Positions 10,758-23,300 of a stretch of 64,000 nucleotides of DNA are shown here, piece after piece; position 1 is the stretch's first letter; each line of letters begins with the position of its first letter. A program made the position numbers and the translations under genes. The notes beneath the pieces were generated by a model. It searched no databases. It saw nothing but the letters and a program-made list of their open reading frames with translations, and had not been told where the DNA came from. Origin of the DNA: Anaeramoeba flamelloides (lineage: Eukaryota; Metamonada; Anaeramoebidae); NCBI GenBank assembly GCA_027625915.1, contig JANTQA010000070.1:7445001-7509000 (forward strand), written 5' to 3'.

Positions 10758-11949
10758 AATAATTAATGATTTTAATTATTTTTTTCAATTTTTTTTCAAT
10801 TTTTTTTCAATTTTTTTTCTTTTTTCGATTTCTTTTTCTGAATTTTTTCTTTCATTTTCTTTTTCTTTTTCTTTTTTCTTTTTCTTTTTCTTTTTCTTTA
10901 TTAGAAATTCGCGAAATTAAATTCAAATTTAATAGCATTTACAAAAATATATTAATATTAGATTTCAGAAGAGATTTTTTTAAAAAAAGAATTATTAATT
11001 TAATTATTTTTCTTTCATTATTGTTTAATAAAAATTGTTGAGAATTTTATTTTTTTTAATTTGTTTTTATGTATATTTTTATTTTGAAAAAGAGATGTAA
11101 TGAATGGTATACAAAAATTGTTAGAAATTTTTTATTTTTGGAGAATTAATAAACTGTTTTTAGTTAAAAATAACTTATACAAAAACCAAAAAAATGCCTT
11201 AATGATCAACAAATAGAAAATCAATCAATAATGGAATTGAATTTATCGTTTATTCTTGAAAAGTTAACTTAATCATTATAACATAAGAAATAATAGTCCT
11301 AAACTCAATGGATACTTTTATTTTATTTTCTAAAGTTCAATGATGGATATCAGTTAATTTGAGTTTTTCTTTTTCTTTTTTTTTTTTAGTTTTTTTTTTT
11401 TTTGAGGTATTTCAACTCATGATCATAAATAAAAAATAGAATAAACTTTTATTTATTTATTTTTTTTATTGATTTATTAATTTAAATTTTTCTATCAAAT
11501 GAAATAAAAAAATTATTTATTTTATTATTTGGGATTTCTTAACTTTTTTTCCTACAAAAATGTCAAAAACAAATTTCTTATTATCAATTATTTTGATAAT
11601 TGAACTTTAAAAAAAAATAAGTTCTAAAATTCATAAAAAAGTGAATATCTAATGAAGTTAATTTTATGCATCAATATAAGATATTTCAGAAAAAAGGGGT
11701 ATATTATATATATATATATATATATATCATAAAAAAGTCATCATTGCTATTGGAGCTATTCTTTAATTGATAATACCATGCCCAGTTAAGTGTAAATACT
11801 TATTGGATCAATAATTAATATATTTATTTCGAAATATTTTTTTTTGAAATATTTGAAAAAAAATGGAAAAAAAAATTACGAAAACTGTTTTTTGAGAGAA
11901 CAATCCACTTAACAGGTTGTTTAGTATTTGATTGGTAATATCCCCTCAT
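10758..11949. other. Intergenic region, no gene seen
   Basis: After the coiled-coil stop there is a T-rich stretch with TTTTTTTCAA repeats and CTTTTT runs (10780-10905), then ordinary AT-rich DNA. A (TA)n tract lies at 11704-11728. I find no conserved coding signal before the retrotransposon begins near 11950. Confidence 0.5.
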
Positions 11950-11963
11950 AAAATTACAATTTT

Positions 11964-12443
11964 TTGATTTATTTAAACTTTATTTCCGAAATTCAATATC
12001 CAGATCAAGATGTACAAATAATTCGCTTCACAGATATAATTTTTATTAATATATATTTGAGGGAAGATAGAAAAAAAGAATTAATAAAAATTATTCAAAC
12101 ACTAATTGTTCAATACCATAATTTCAAAACAAAAATTGTCGGTGATTTTAATCTAACGGATAATGAAATTAAAAAAAAGATAATATTAAAAAATTTTAAA
12201 ATCCTTTCTAATTCCATAAATAGTAGAAAGAATAATATTGACCATATCTTAATTAACTTTAAAAATCAAAAAATTCTCAATATATCAAAATCAATAGAAA
12301 ACAATCTGTCAGATCACAAAATGATTATTAATAATATCAATATTAATTCAGAGTGGAATATTAAGAAAAAATATAAAATAATAACAAATAATAGTTATCA
12401 AAAAGAATTTACTCATTATTTTAAAGAAAAAAATTCATTTTAA
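11964..12443 (+). pseudogene. LINE endonuclease (APE/EEP fold) fragment
   Basis: The 159-residue frame contains VGDFNLT (phosphodiesterase metal site region), then IDHIL and LSDHKMI, which are the conserved motifs of exonuclease-endonuclease-phosphatase domains in their expected order. The N-terminal catalytic Glu region is absent because the element is truncated. It ends at a stop before the RT linker. Confidence 0.8.
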
Positions 12444-12637
12444 ATACAAATACTATAAAAAAATTTAAAACTAAATTTATTAAATATACAGATATAATTT
12501 ATAAAGAAAATAAAAATGACCATAAAATTGCTCCATTAATTAAAAATATTTTTTCTAACCCAAATTTAATTAATCGAATCAAAAAAATAAACAAAGAAGC
12601 TTGTAATAAATTTATTGATGAAATAAACTGAGAATAT

Positions 12638-12916
12638 ATGGAAAACAAAAATTTTTGGAAAAAAATTAATTATATAAGGTCTAAAAAAATGAAAATGATT
12701 TTAAATAATCAAAAAATGATTGATGAATATTTTGGTTATATTAAAAACAATTCAATTGAACCAAGTAAAAATATTTTAAATTATATAAAAAATTTAAAAA
12801 TTAAAAATTTAAAAAATTTTAAAATTGATAATTTTTTTCCAATTGAAAATATTAAAAACACAATCAAAAATTTAAAAATAAATCAGTTAAAGGATTTCAA
12901 AAAATTGAGAATTTAA
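12638..12916 (+). pseudogene. LINE linker between endonuclease and RT
   Basis: A Lys/Asn/Ile-rich frame beginning MENKNFWKKINYIRSKK. The pattern NFWKKINYIRSKK resembles the pre-RT linker of LINE polyproteins. It is separated by stops from the frames on either side. Confidence 0.5.
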
Positions 12917-13019
12917 AATATATTTGTAATCATTTCAAATCTTGAACAAATTGAAAATAAAAATTATGATAAATATTTAATTGCAATTCATAATATATTT
13001 AATAATTGGCTATTTAATC

Positions 13020-13885
13020 CTAATAAGAATAATATTGAATATATTAAAAAAAGATCAATTTTATTTATACATAAAAAAGGAAATGAGGGCGTAGCTTTGA
13101 ATTATCGACCAATTTCAATTAATCAAAGTTTACCAAGATTATTTCTTAAAATGTTATATAAACTAATTGAACCTTGTTGGGAATTTATTCACAAATCACA
13201 GTTGGGATTTCGAAAACAATATGATACTCGAATTGCAGTTTTAAATTTCTTAAATACTTATAATAATATAAAATCAAATAATGAAAATGAAAATAATAAA
13301 ACTTATATTATTATGATTGATATAGCAAAATTTTTTGATTCAATCAGTTTTAAAATAATTAGAAAAACAATAAAAAAAATTATTTTAAATAAAATTATTC
13401 AAAATTTTTTAATAAAATATTATCAAGGAGAAGGGCTAGGTATATTTCAAGGAGATCTCTTATCGCCTATTTTATTTGCTCTAATTTCACATTTTCTTTT
13501 ATTAAAAATAATATCTTTAACAGACCATTGTCAAATGTTTGCAGATGATTTAATCTTAATTATAAAAGGGGATAAACATCATTTAAATCAAAAATTAAAT
13601 TCAATATATGAAATTATAATTCAATTTGGGTTAAAAACAAATAAAGAAAAAACAGTTATTTCAAAAGATTTAAAAAAGATTAAATATTTAGGTATCTATT
13701 TGGATAAAATTTCACATATAGTTTATAATTTAAAAAAAGCTAAAGAAACATTTAATAACTTTAAACAATTATTTAATAACAATTCCCTCAATAATAATTT
13801 GAAAATCAGATTATTTAAATCTTTTATATTACAGTCAGTTTCACTTTTAAGACACAAACTTTCAACGAAATTTAAGGCACAATAA
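13020..13885 (+). pseudogene. LINE reverse transcriptase domain, interrupted by a MITE at its 3' end
   Basis: The open frame includes FIHKKGN...NYRPISI (block 0/1), IMIDIAKFFDSI (motif A, catalytic Asp), GIFQGDLLSPILF (motif B) and MFADDLILI (motif C, FADD). Downstream KTNKEKT and YLGIYL fit motifs D and E. No ATG is required: the frame is open upstream of 13097. The last residues of the frame (after KSFILQ) are encoded by the inserted MITE, not by the LINE. Confidence 0.85.
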
Positions 13886-14028
13886 AAATCTCAAATTAAA
13901 GCACAAAATTCAAATTCTAGTAAAAATAAATTGTAAAATAAAAAATTCCAAATTTTGTGCCTTAATTTGAGATTTTTTTGTGCCTTAAATTTCGTTGAAA
14001 GTTTGTGCCTTAAAAGTGAAACTGACTG
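13832..14028. mobile_element. Near-palindromic 197-bp MITE, copy 1 (inside the LINE)
   Basis: The element begins CAGTCAGTTTCACTTTTAAG and ends with the reverse complement, flanked by TA on both sides (13830-13831 and 14029-14030), the duplication expected of Tc1/mariner-type insertion. The arms pair for most of their length (over 70 bp), leaving a short spacer. It is almost identical to 37272-37469. Taking the flanks with a single TA gives an uninterrupted LINE reading through FILNQLTYGLE, so the insertion is clean and came after the LINE. Confidence 0.88.
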
Positions 14029-14483
14029 TAAATCAATTAACATATGGATTAGAAATTTTTAATTATGAAATAAAAACTTTAAATTATTTAAATTCTTGGA
14101 TGAATACAGCCATTACTGAAATATGCAAAATAAACAGAAATACACAAATTCTTATTTATAAAACAGAATTTAAAATTGAAAATATGGTAATTTCAGTAAA
14201 TAAAAAAAAATTCAAATTTAAAAAAAAATTAAAAAATTTATCTCTTCCTTTTTTAGAAAAATTAATAAAATTTAATCAACGAACCAACAATAAAATCAAC
14301 TGGAATTCAAAAGATATAATTGAATTAAAAAAGGAAATCTATAAATACACATATAATGAATTATTGAATTCCAAGAGCTGGAAAGTGAAAAAAATACTTC
14401 ACAATATTAAGAAACCAAAATTCATTATTTACAACTCAAAAATATCTAAGCTATCCATCAAGCTCAACAATCCTAAAATTTAG
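14029..14483 (+). pseudogene. LINE post-RT region
   Basis: The frame continues the RT after the MITE: NQLTYGLEIFNYEIKTLNYLNSW is followed by a Lys/Asn-rich segment to a stop at 14481. TYGLE corresponds to the thumb-adjacent LxYGxE/xW motif seen in many LINE RTs. The region after the stop (to about 14760) is in other frames and carries the FCPLCLK motif of the C-terminal zinc-knuckle-like segment. Confidence 0.7.
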
Positions 14484-14936
14484 GACATTTACCAATTGCT
14501 TAAACAGATATTACTATGTAATTAATAAAAATTCAAATAAATTTTGTCCTTTATGTTTAAAATACAAACAAAAGGAAGTTATTCAGAAATATTAATCTAT
14601 TATTTTCATAGGAAGGACATACCCACAAAAAATGATCAATATTTTCTATAAATTAAATGAAAAAAACCTCTATGAATTAATTTTAAACCATAACAGTTTA
14701 TTATTATTTTCATTGATTAATAATCGTGAAATCTATGATTTTACGCTTAAATTTCTTTAAGGAAATTTAAGTATAAGGGCAACTAGAGTGTAATTTACAC
14801 TTCTTCAATAATAAAAAAAAAAAAATTACAATTTTTTTTTATATTTAAGAAAGTTTTTTTAACGGCAATGAAGCGACCCATAATTCATTATTTTTCTTAG
14901 AATTCTTGAATCTAATTTGTTTTGTACAGTATATTC

Positions 14937-15119
14937 CACTTTAAGTCACAAACTTCAACGAAAATTAAGACACACATAAAATCAAAATTAATGAACAACA
15001 TTCAGATTCTATAAAAATAATTTGTAAAAAAAAAAATTCGAAATTTTGTTGTTGAATTTGAGATTTTATTTGTACCTTAAATTTCGTTGAAATTTGGTGC
15101 CCTAAATTTGAAACTGAAT
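14937..15119. mobile_element. Decayed MITE of the CAGTCAGTTTC family, copy 2
   Basis: The left end reads TACAGTATATTCCACTTTAAG and the right end GAAACTGAATATA, an imperfect version of the same termini. The interior keeps CACAAACTTCAACGAAA and TTTCGTTGAAATTTGGTGCC. Divergence is much higher than between the copies at 13832 and 37272, so this insertion is older. It lies about 115 bp past the LINE tail. Confidence 0.7.
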
Positions 15120-15599
15120 ATATTATCCTCTAGATATTTTATAAATTTTGAGACACATTAAGATTTTGGGATTAAAAGTGTTTTGGAGAGAATTAAAATG
15201 CCACACAACTATAAAAATCAATATATTTTCGATTTTTTGTAAATTAATATTTTTTAACCAAATATTAATTTATCTGTTTTTTTACTTTAAAATTAAAAGA
15301 TAAACAGTAAGTTGATACCAACCCACAAAAAAAAAAAATAAAAAAAAAATATTGATAGCAATTTTTAATTTAAATATATAACAAAAAAATAATATTTTGT
15401 ATTAAAATATAAAATTTATATTTGGGTCACTTTTTTTATTTATTTTTCCTCAAATACTAAAAAACACTTATTTTTACTTTGATAAAATCAAACATAATAA
15501 AAAAAAAACATTTAAAAACTTTAGAGAAATGAAATAAATGATTATAAAAGAAATCATTTTCAAAAGAATACATTTTTTTCAATTATATTTTTAGTAAAA

Positions 15600-16700
15600 A
15601 GATGGGTCCTTTTGATTTGGCATTTTAGATCAAAAAAATAATTGAAAATTTGGAATAAATTTTTATTTTTATTGAAATCAAACTTTTATTAATTTCTGAT
15701 AGTTAATATGAACAAAAAATTGAAACTTAAAATCCGATTTTAAAATATAATAAAAATAAATCAAATATTGAATCCTAAAAGATAAGAACTATTTGATATT
15801 TTATTTTATTTATAAGTATTTATTAGATATGACGAAATTTAAAAGATTAGTTATTATTTTTTATCTAATATTCAGAGTACAAACAACCAACAATTATTAT
15901 TAAAATCGGGGGTTTGATAATATCTATTTTTTATTTATTTTTATTTTATTATAATTATTGGTGTTCGATTCGTTTTATTTAGTTGAAAATATTTAAAAAA
16001 CTCTGAAATAATAATAAAATCAATTGGTAGGTTGACCTTTTTGAATTAGCCACTAACCCCTTGAAATAATTAAGATTGTCATCCTATTTATTATTTAAAA
16101 AGAATCAAATTCCAAAGTATTTTTTTTGATTATAAGTTGAAATTTTCCAGGTTTTAAAAAAGTATTTTGGGAGAATTTTTAATTTGGTTTGGTTGTTTTT
16201 CTATGGATATTTTTGAAGAAAAAAAGAAAAGAATGATAAGAAAAATCTGACGCGAATAAACAAATTTTATTTTTTTAAAATTTCTCAAATAATTTTTACA
16301 TTTTGTAAAGTAATAAAGTAGATTTTTTAATACTGGGTTATTTACAAGTTTGTTGTTTTATTTTTAATTCTTAACACAAGAGATTGATTTCTTTCTGATT
16401 AAAAACAAATAGTTTTTATTCTAAAATAAATCGGAAATATGGTGGATTTCAAACATTTCTAAAGTGCGAAAAAAGTGATAAAATTTTTAAATTACCAGCA
16501 TTCATTTTGGATCATTGCTTCAAAAGTTAGTTCGGTCTTTGTAGTAATCAGATTTTTCATGTGTTTTTCAATTTCAAGATATAGAAAATTTTTTTTGATT
16601 TGATTTTACACTTTATTCAAAATTTTTGTTTTGTATTTTTTGTTATTGAAAAATAGTTACAATCCTCAAAATTCAACAAACAGTTAACAACAAGGTAAAG
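15600..16700 (-). repeat. Rep-1 dispersed repeat, copy 1
   Basis: Its reverse complement aligns with 22735-23900, 57620-58780 and 60700-61480. Landmarks on the plus strand include AATATTCAGAGTACAAACAA, GGTTTGATAATATCTATT and TTTTGGGAGAATTTTTAATT, each also present in the 47600-48700 copy. No shared coding frame is visible. Confidence 0.6.
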
Positions 16701-17320
16701 CAATTCAAATTTTTTCATGATCAAGAATAGAAAACTCTCATTCTTAAATATAAGAAAAAACTTTGGATCTTTTTCCCATCAACAAGAATAGCACAATCCC
16801 TATAAATACTTTCAATACTATTTCTTGGGACTTTCAGACTGACAGTCTTTCTATTTCAGTTTTCAATATTCTTTCAAATTTTTTCACTACCATACCTGTA
16901 CAAACTTTTATACGCCTTAAAAAGGGTAAAAATAAGAATTAACAAAAGATAAACATTTTCCAATTTAATTGAAATCTTAAAAGTTATCAAAAAGTAGAAT
17001 ATTTGTTTGCTTTCAAAAAATTGAAACACTTTTTATTTGAAAGCCAAAAGTTGAAAGTTGTTTAAATTACATGTTTTTAAAAGTATAACTTGTAAAAACT
17101 TTTAAATTGTAAGTTATTAAATTTTGATCTTGGAAAATCCTTTTAAAATTTGGTACAATTCCAAAAAAACAAAAAGTGTTTTGAAGTTTAAAAAAAGTTC
17201 CCTCAATTCTTATGCTATTTTTAGGGAGAACTTTTTTGATCTTAGATCATTTTTCTCCATTTTTTTTTTTTTTTTTATTGCTTCTTGATTTTCAGCAAAT
17301 CAAAAAGAAAAACAAATCTA

Positions 17321-20300
17321 ATGTCTCAAACACAGCCTAGAATTTTTATTAGTGGAAGTCCATTTTTTAATAATTATTATTTGAGTAAAAACACAAACGA
17401 ACTTACTTGGACAGCAATCTCAAAAATTGAAAACATCTTAAAAATTAACAAAATTGTTTCTGCAACAGATAACCACAAAATTTTCGGGAGATCTCATCTT
17501 TTAATTTGGACTGGAAAGAGCCAATTAGAATTGTATGAGAAAGAAAAAGAAACAAAAATATTTAAAATTGAAAACGAACAAATTAAAGATATCCAGTGTG
17601 GCGATGGACATTATTTAATTCTAACCAAATCGGGAAAAGTCTATTCTTTGTCTAACTATAACTATTACGACTATCAAAAGATTGAAAAATATAGTAAAAT
17701 CCCTTTAGAAGATTTCAAAGAAAGCCGACTGAGTGAAATTGTTCCTGTTCCTTTTTTTAATAACAAAAAAAATAATTGTAAAGTTAAGTCCCTTGCAATG
17801 TGCTATCAAACAAATTATTTTTTATGTTATAACGGAAAGCTCTATGGAAATGGCTACAATAAAAATGGTAAGATCCCTTTCTTTTTTCTAATTTTTCTGA
17901 TTATTGAAAAAACCAGAAAAGGTAGATTATCAACTCTTAAAGTTTAGGATTTTGCTAACAGTAATAAATAAAAACAATTTCCATTTTCAAGTACTCGAGA
18001 ATTCTCTTTCGAAATCTGCAAAGGAAAATAAATATAATAAAATGGGTTATTAAAAAATATTGATTAGAAAAAAATGAACTTTACTGAAGGAAGATCTATA
18101 TTTTATGTTATGAGAGAACTGAAATTCAATGTTGTAAAAAGAAAAAATGATTTCCAAGACCTTATTTAAGAAAAGTCAAAATATTCCAAATTTAGAGATT
18201 TTTGCTTGGATTTTGAAGAAAAATTAAAAAAAACATTTCTTTGACAATTGATTTTTAAAAATTTTCAAATTCTTGAACAAAATAAGGCAATTTTAAAACG
18301 CAATTTTTGATATTATTGCCGATTCTTTGATTGGTTAAGAGAAGTAAAATTCCTATTTTTACTTTTAGAATAAAAAAAAAACAAATAAAAAGCATTTTTA
18401 AAACTTTAGAGATAGAAAAAAAATTTTAGTTTGATTAAAAATCAAAGTTTTCAAGCCATTACAAGACAAGGAAAATTTTTTCAAAAAAAAATCTCGAAAT
18501 TTTGTATTTTTGAAATACACTCATATAAAAAACACTATTGTACATGAAAATTTTCAAAAAGGTTTAACAACTTTAATAGATATTAATAGGAATTGAAAAA
18601 AAAAAATGAAAATTTTCAGTAATATTTTTCTCATTTTTAATTGTAAAATTTTTGAATTTTTTAATTGACTTAGTAGAGAGATAATTGTCAAATATTTCTT
18701 TAATAGTCTAAAAAGAAACATATTTTTCAATTTGAAAATATCACAAAATATTTCAATCAAAAGATATCGCTAAATTAAATTCAAAATCTGATTTTTTATC
18801 TGTTTTTGGAATATTTTTTATCATTCTATTTTTTTTCATGTTTGAGTTTTTATATCCCTTAGCACCCCGGATTTGCCTAAATTTCATCAAGTTTTTTAAA
18901 TTAGATTTAAAATGATATTGATCTACTAATATATTAATCTTCTTATTTGTCTTTAATCCAGATTTGAATTATAATAAAAAGTCAAAATAGTTCAAAGATA
19001 AAGTAGTTAAGTTATTGATTTTTTTTTGAAATTGAAAAAAAAAATAATAATTATTCATTTTTACATTTTTTTTAAAGATTTTTATTTTTATTTTATTTTT
19101 TTAAATCAGAAATTTTATTACAATAATAGTAATTCAAAACTCAATACATTAATTTATTAATAATAACCACCAAACAATTTTGCTAATTTTATGATAAAAA
19201 AATAAATAAAAAAATAAATTACTTTGAAATTTAATTTTTTTTTTTTTAGATAAAATTTCAATAAATATCCAATCAAGAGAAAAATGAAATTTATTTCTTT
19301 AGGACAAAATTAAATTTTTAATATGATTAATTTTCTAAAACTTTTATTTAAGCAATAAATAATAATTGAAAATCAAAAAAAAAAAAAAATTGTAAAATAA
19401 TTTCAATTTATTAAATTGGAATAAAACAAATATAAATTACTTTTTAATCGATAAAATATTTATACCTAAATTTAAAATAAAATAAAAAATAACTCTTAAA
19501 TATTATTCCAATATAATAAAATAATCTCGGAAACCAAAATTTTTTTATTGCATTTTGTTATTGGTAAAAATAGGAATAATATATTTGCGATATTTGGATT
19601 TTTCCTTAATAAATTAATACAGATCTTGTTAAATAAGTTCTGATATATGGTCTCTAATTCAACAATATTGTTTATTTTATTTCTAGATTTTAAAAAGTCA
19701 AAAATTAAAAAATTGTAAAAAATAAAAAAAAAAAAACAATTATTAATCTGACTCGAACTTTTGGCCAAATCATTTAAAATTGAAAAAAAATCTTGTTGAA
19801 AAAATTGTAAAATTTTGCAATGAAAAAAAATTTAATTTTTTTTTCTAATTTAATTTATATTTTTTTTTTTTTTTTAAATTATTTAGAATCTAATATAGAT
19901 ATTGATATTGAATAGTAATCAGTAGATAAAACATATTTTCTATGTGATGTTATAATAACTTTTATAATGAATAAATTATTTAATCATGCATTTTAGGCAA
20001 TTTTGAGGTGCAAAGGGCCCCAAAAAAATTTCCAGTAAAGTATGATGTGTTTTAAATGTTAAAACTAAGAGGTTTTTGATGTCTAGACAAACTTTTCAAA
20101 AAAAAAAAAAAATTTATTTTGACAAAATTTGGAAAAATAATAAAATCACAATTACCAAAAAAAATTCCCAATGTTGAAAATTTTTTTTCAAGTTATTTTT
20201 TTATTTTAAGTAACTATACAATTTTTAATTATAAAATTTTCTTTCTAAGATAATTGTTTATTAATTCTATATCTTATTATCCTTTGATAACATTTCAAAT

Positions 20301-23300
20301 TCAAATTTTTGTTTGAAATGTTTTTAGGTTATTTGGGGTGCTAAGGGATATAAACTATCTTTCAGAATAATTGGCCCATTAAAATCAAATTTTAAATAAA
20401 AATATTTTTAATAATTGAAGTTATCTATTATAATATAAAAATTTAGATTTTAATATTCAATACTATACTCAAGAGATATTTATTTTTTGTCTAAAAATAA
20501 AAGAAAGAAAAATAAAAAAAACAATTAAAAAAATTGGGCCATTTATTTTGAAAGAAGCATTACATGAAAAATAGACAATTTAAAAAAGTAAAAAAAACCC
20601 ATTTATCGATTCTCCTTCCATTTGAATAACTAAATATAATCTCTTTTTCATATTTGAAACCAAAATTTTCATTAATTCATCTGTTACTTATTTCAAATTT
20701 TTCATTTTCATTTTCCATTTTAACAAAACACTTTTGAAAAAATAAAAAAGAGAAAAAATGATTTATTTTGAAATTTTTCATTGTGAGAGGAAAAACTTCA
20801 AAACGATACAAAAGCAATTCATTATTCAAATGTAAGGTGGGCCATTTATTATGAAATTTAGTTTACATTCCCGATTGTTTTCTGCAAATTGCCACAACAT
20901 TTATTCTTTTTTCAATCTTAATGTTCAATCAAAAATTAATTCATTTCAACTTTTTTCATTAAAAAAAATACCCCAAAAATATGTTTTTTTTTCAAAAGTC
21001 GGTATTTTTGAAAAGGGGGGTATTCGGATTTTCATGAGTTTAATAGCTATCCTTTTTTTATTACATAGAATTATGATAACTTTGAAAAAATAATTTATAA
21101 AAGAAGTATAACTGAAATCCAATGTATAGTTTTGGCTAACTTTAATTTTCTGTGTTTAAATTTTCCTTGTAGTGTAGTCCATGGAAATAATAACATTTTT
21201 TTTTTAACAGGGCTAAATAACTTTTAAATTCAAAATTTGGATGCCCCTTTAAGCCTGCAAATTACTTTTGGATAATATATATATATATATTTCTAAACTA
21301 TTTTTCAAAAATTTTGGCACACTTTATAATGTTACTGGAAGCTGATCTATGGTTTTATCCCAGTATTCTTCTGAAAAAAAGATTTTTATTTTTTTAGATG
21401 AGAATCATTTTTTCTAATTTTGGAAATTTTTTCGTTTTTTTTTTTCCTTTTTGTTTTTCTTTTTTTTTTGTTTTTTCTTTGATCTTTTGTAAAAAAAAAA
21501 AGAAAAAAATATAAGAAAACAAGAATCAAAAAAAAGTTAAAGAAAAAAAAAAAGGAAAAATAAATATTTGAAAAAGTAAAAGTGGAAAAAAAAAAAAAGG
21601 ATCTTCAAAAAGACAAATAACCCTGAAGAAAATTGAGACTATGTAAAGTCTTTTAAAATGAATTTAATTATTAGCCAAAAATATTGGGGTTAACCTTTTT
21701 TTCAGTGAAAGTTCAGTAATAAAAAAATCCGTAATGCTCTTTTCAAAAATTGTAACGCACTTTTTTTTAGTTTTTGGTTTAATTATTTTTAATTTTAAAA
21801 TACCAGAGTTAATATATATCTTTAAAATGATTTAAAAGTGAATTATTAATCAGATTTAATTATTAGTTGTTCTTGGATACGAAAGGATAAATTTTTTTTT
21901 CAATTTATTATTTAAAGGTGAGTCACAATTTTTGAAATAGAGTTTATATAAGAAATAAAAGAGAAAGGACTAAAAAAGGAAAAAGTGAGAAAAAAAAAAG
22001 ACGAAATAAAAAAAATAAATAAAAAAAAAAAAAGAGATAAAAAAAAGCTATTTAATTGATCTAAAAACTTTTTAAAATCATCTTGAACAGAATAAATCAA
22101 TTTAAAAAACAATTTTTTACCCTCTTACTAACTTAACTTACTACTTTATTCAAGTATATTTATAACATTTTCTGTGATTTTAGAATGTTTGGAAATGAAG
22201 TAAAAAGTAAATGTAATAAGATGATTTTGATTTCCAAATCTTTCCATAGATATTTGGAATTTGGTGTTATAAAAATGTTTATTTTAACCAAATTAAAAAT
22301 TTTTGAAAAAAAAACTAAAATTTTCAAGATAACACGATTTCTTGACTCAATATCCTTTAAAAATAATTAATGTATTGTTAATCATAAATGAACTATTCAC
22401 TAACAATTTAACATATATAATCAAGCTGAATTTACTATCCAAACTAATTCTTCAGATACATTTCAAATATCACTCCTTCTTTTCAGTTAAGGGGTTTATA
22501 ATATTTTATTCACAAACATTATAATATTTTTTTAAAGTTAAAAATTGTTTTTTTTTCTTTGTTTTGATTTTTTTATTTGGATCAAAAACCTCTCTTTTCA
22601 AGTTTTTAAAAATGCATAAAAGAAGAAATTGTTCTAATTAGTTTTTATGTAAATCAATTATTATTACAAATTACTAACACCTTATAAAAGGTATTCACTC
22701 TAAAAGAAAATAAATCACATCAATTTTCTTTAAGTGGCTAGTAAACTAAAAAAAAATGTTCAAGTAAAATGTAATCTCAAATCCAAAAACATTTTATCTA
22801 ATCTTGATATTAAAAAAAAGGTAAAAATCTGATTTCTAAAAGACCTGGCTTACTTTTAATTCTATTCTCAGAAATGAATATTGTTTTTAAAACTTTGATC
22901 CATTTTTCTCAATTTTTAAAAAGTTCAAAATCCAAACTATTTCACAAACAATTTCAAAAAAATTTTTTTTTTTTGATATTTAAAAGAAATTTTATGGTCT
23001 GTAAAGAAAGTGAACAAAAATACACTTTGAAAATTCAATCAATCAAATTATGAAATAATTCTATATAAAAAAATCAACTTAATTTCAAAAAAATTAGAAT
23101 AATTATTTTAAACTTAAAAAAAAATATAATTTTGAGATACAAAGAACATTTTCGAAATTATTTATTTATTTTTTTTTGAATAAAAAAATAAGAGAAAAAG
23201 AACCAAAGAATTGAATTAAAAATTCACTCAAAATACTTTTTAAAAAATGTTAACTTAAACTTTAAATCCAAAGAAATACTTTTTAATTTGATTTTTTATA

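Larger units (their letters stand above)
11950..14823 (+). mobile_element. Decayed, 5'-truncated non-LTR retrotransposon (LINE) with APE endonuclease and RT
   Basis: The element reads, in order, an apurinic-type endonuclease fragment, a linker, a reverse transcriptase, a post-RT region and a C-terminal Cys motif (FCPLC near 14537), followed by an A-run at about 14809-14823 that looks like the 3' tail. The left end begins within the endonuclease domain, so the 5' part is missing. The frame is broken several times (for example stops at 12441, 12629 and 12915). A 197-bp MITE interrupts the post-RT region at 13832-14028. The endonuclease type places it among APE-bearing LINE clades (I, CR1, L1 and RTE-like groups); I cannot name the clade. 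Confidence 0.88.
14824..17320. other. Intergenic region upstream of the RCC1/BTB gene
   Basis: It holds a decayed MITE copy (14937-15119), then AT-rich DNA, then a minus-oriented Rep-1 copy (about 15600-16700). The last 600 bp before the gene should carry the promoter; CTATAAATAC at about 16800 is a TATA-like string but lies 500 bp from the ATG, and I cannot tie it to a start site. Confidence 0.45.

Noticed and set aside
11704-11728. (TA)n tracts considered as a tandem array of functional sites
   Set aside because: Many such tracts occur (11704, 27486, 33211, 34362, 35597, 42789, 43244); they have no spacer structure and behave as ordinary microsatellites or transposon target sites.
17285-17320. 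Upstream extension of the RCC1/BTB frame (IFSKSKRKTNL)
   Set aside because: It needs a TTG start; the first ATG is at 17321 and directly precedes a plausible N-terminus.
19496-19768. A 90-codon minus-strand frame inside the 1.5-kb element, considered as a transposase remnant
   Set aside because: No DDE or DNA-binding motif is visible and the inverted relative does not keep the frame.
20851-21093. An 80-codon plus-strand frame in the RCC1/BTB intron
   Set aside because: No domain, and it does not fit either splice junction of the host gene.
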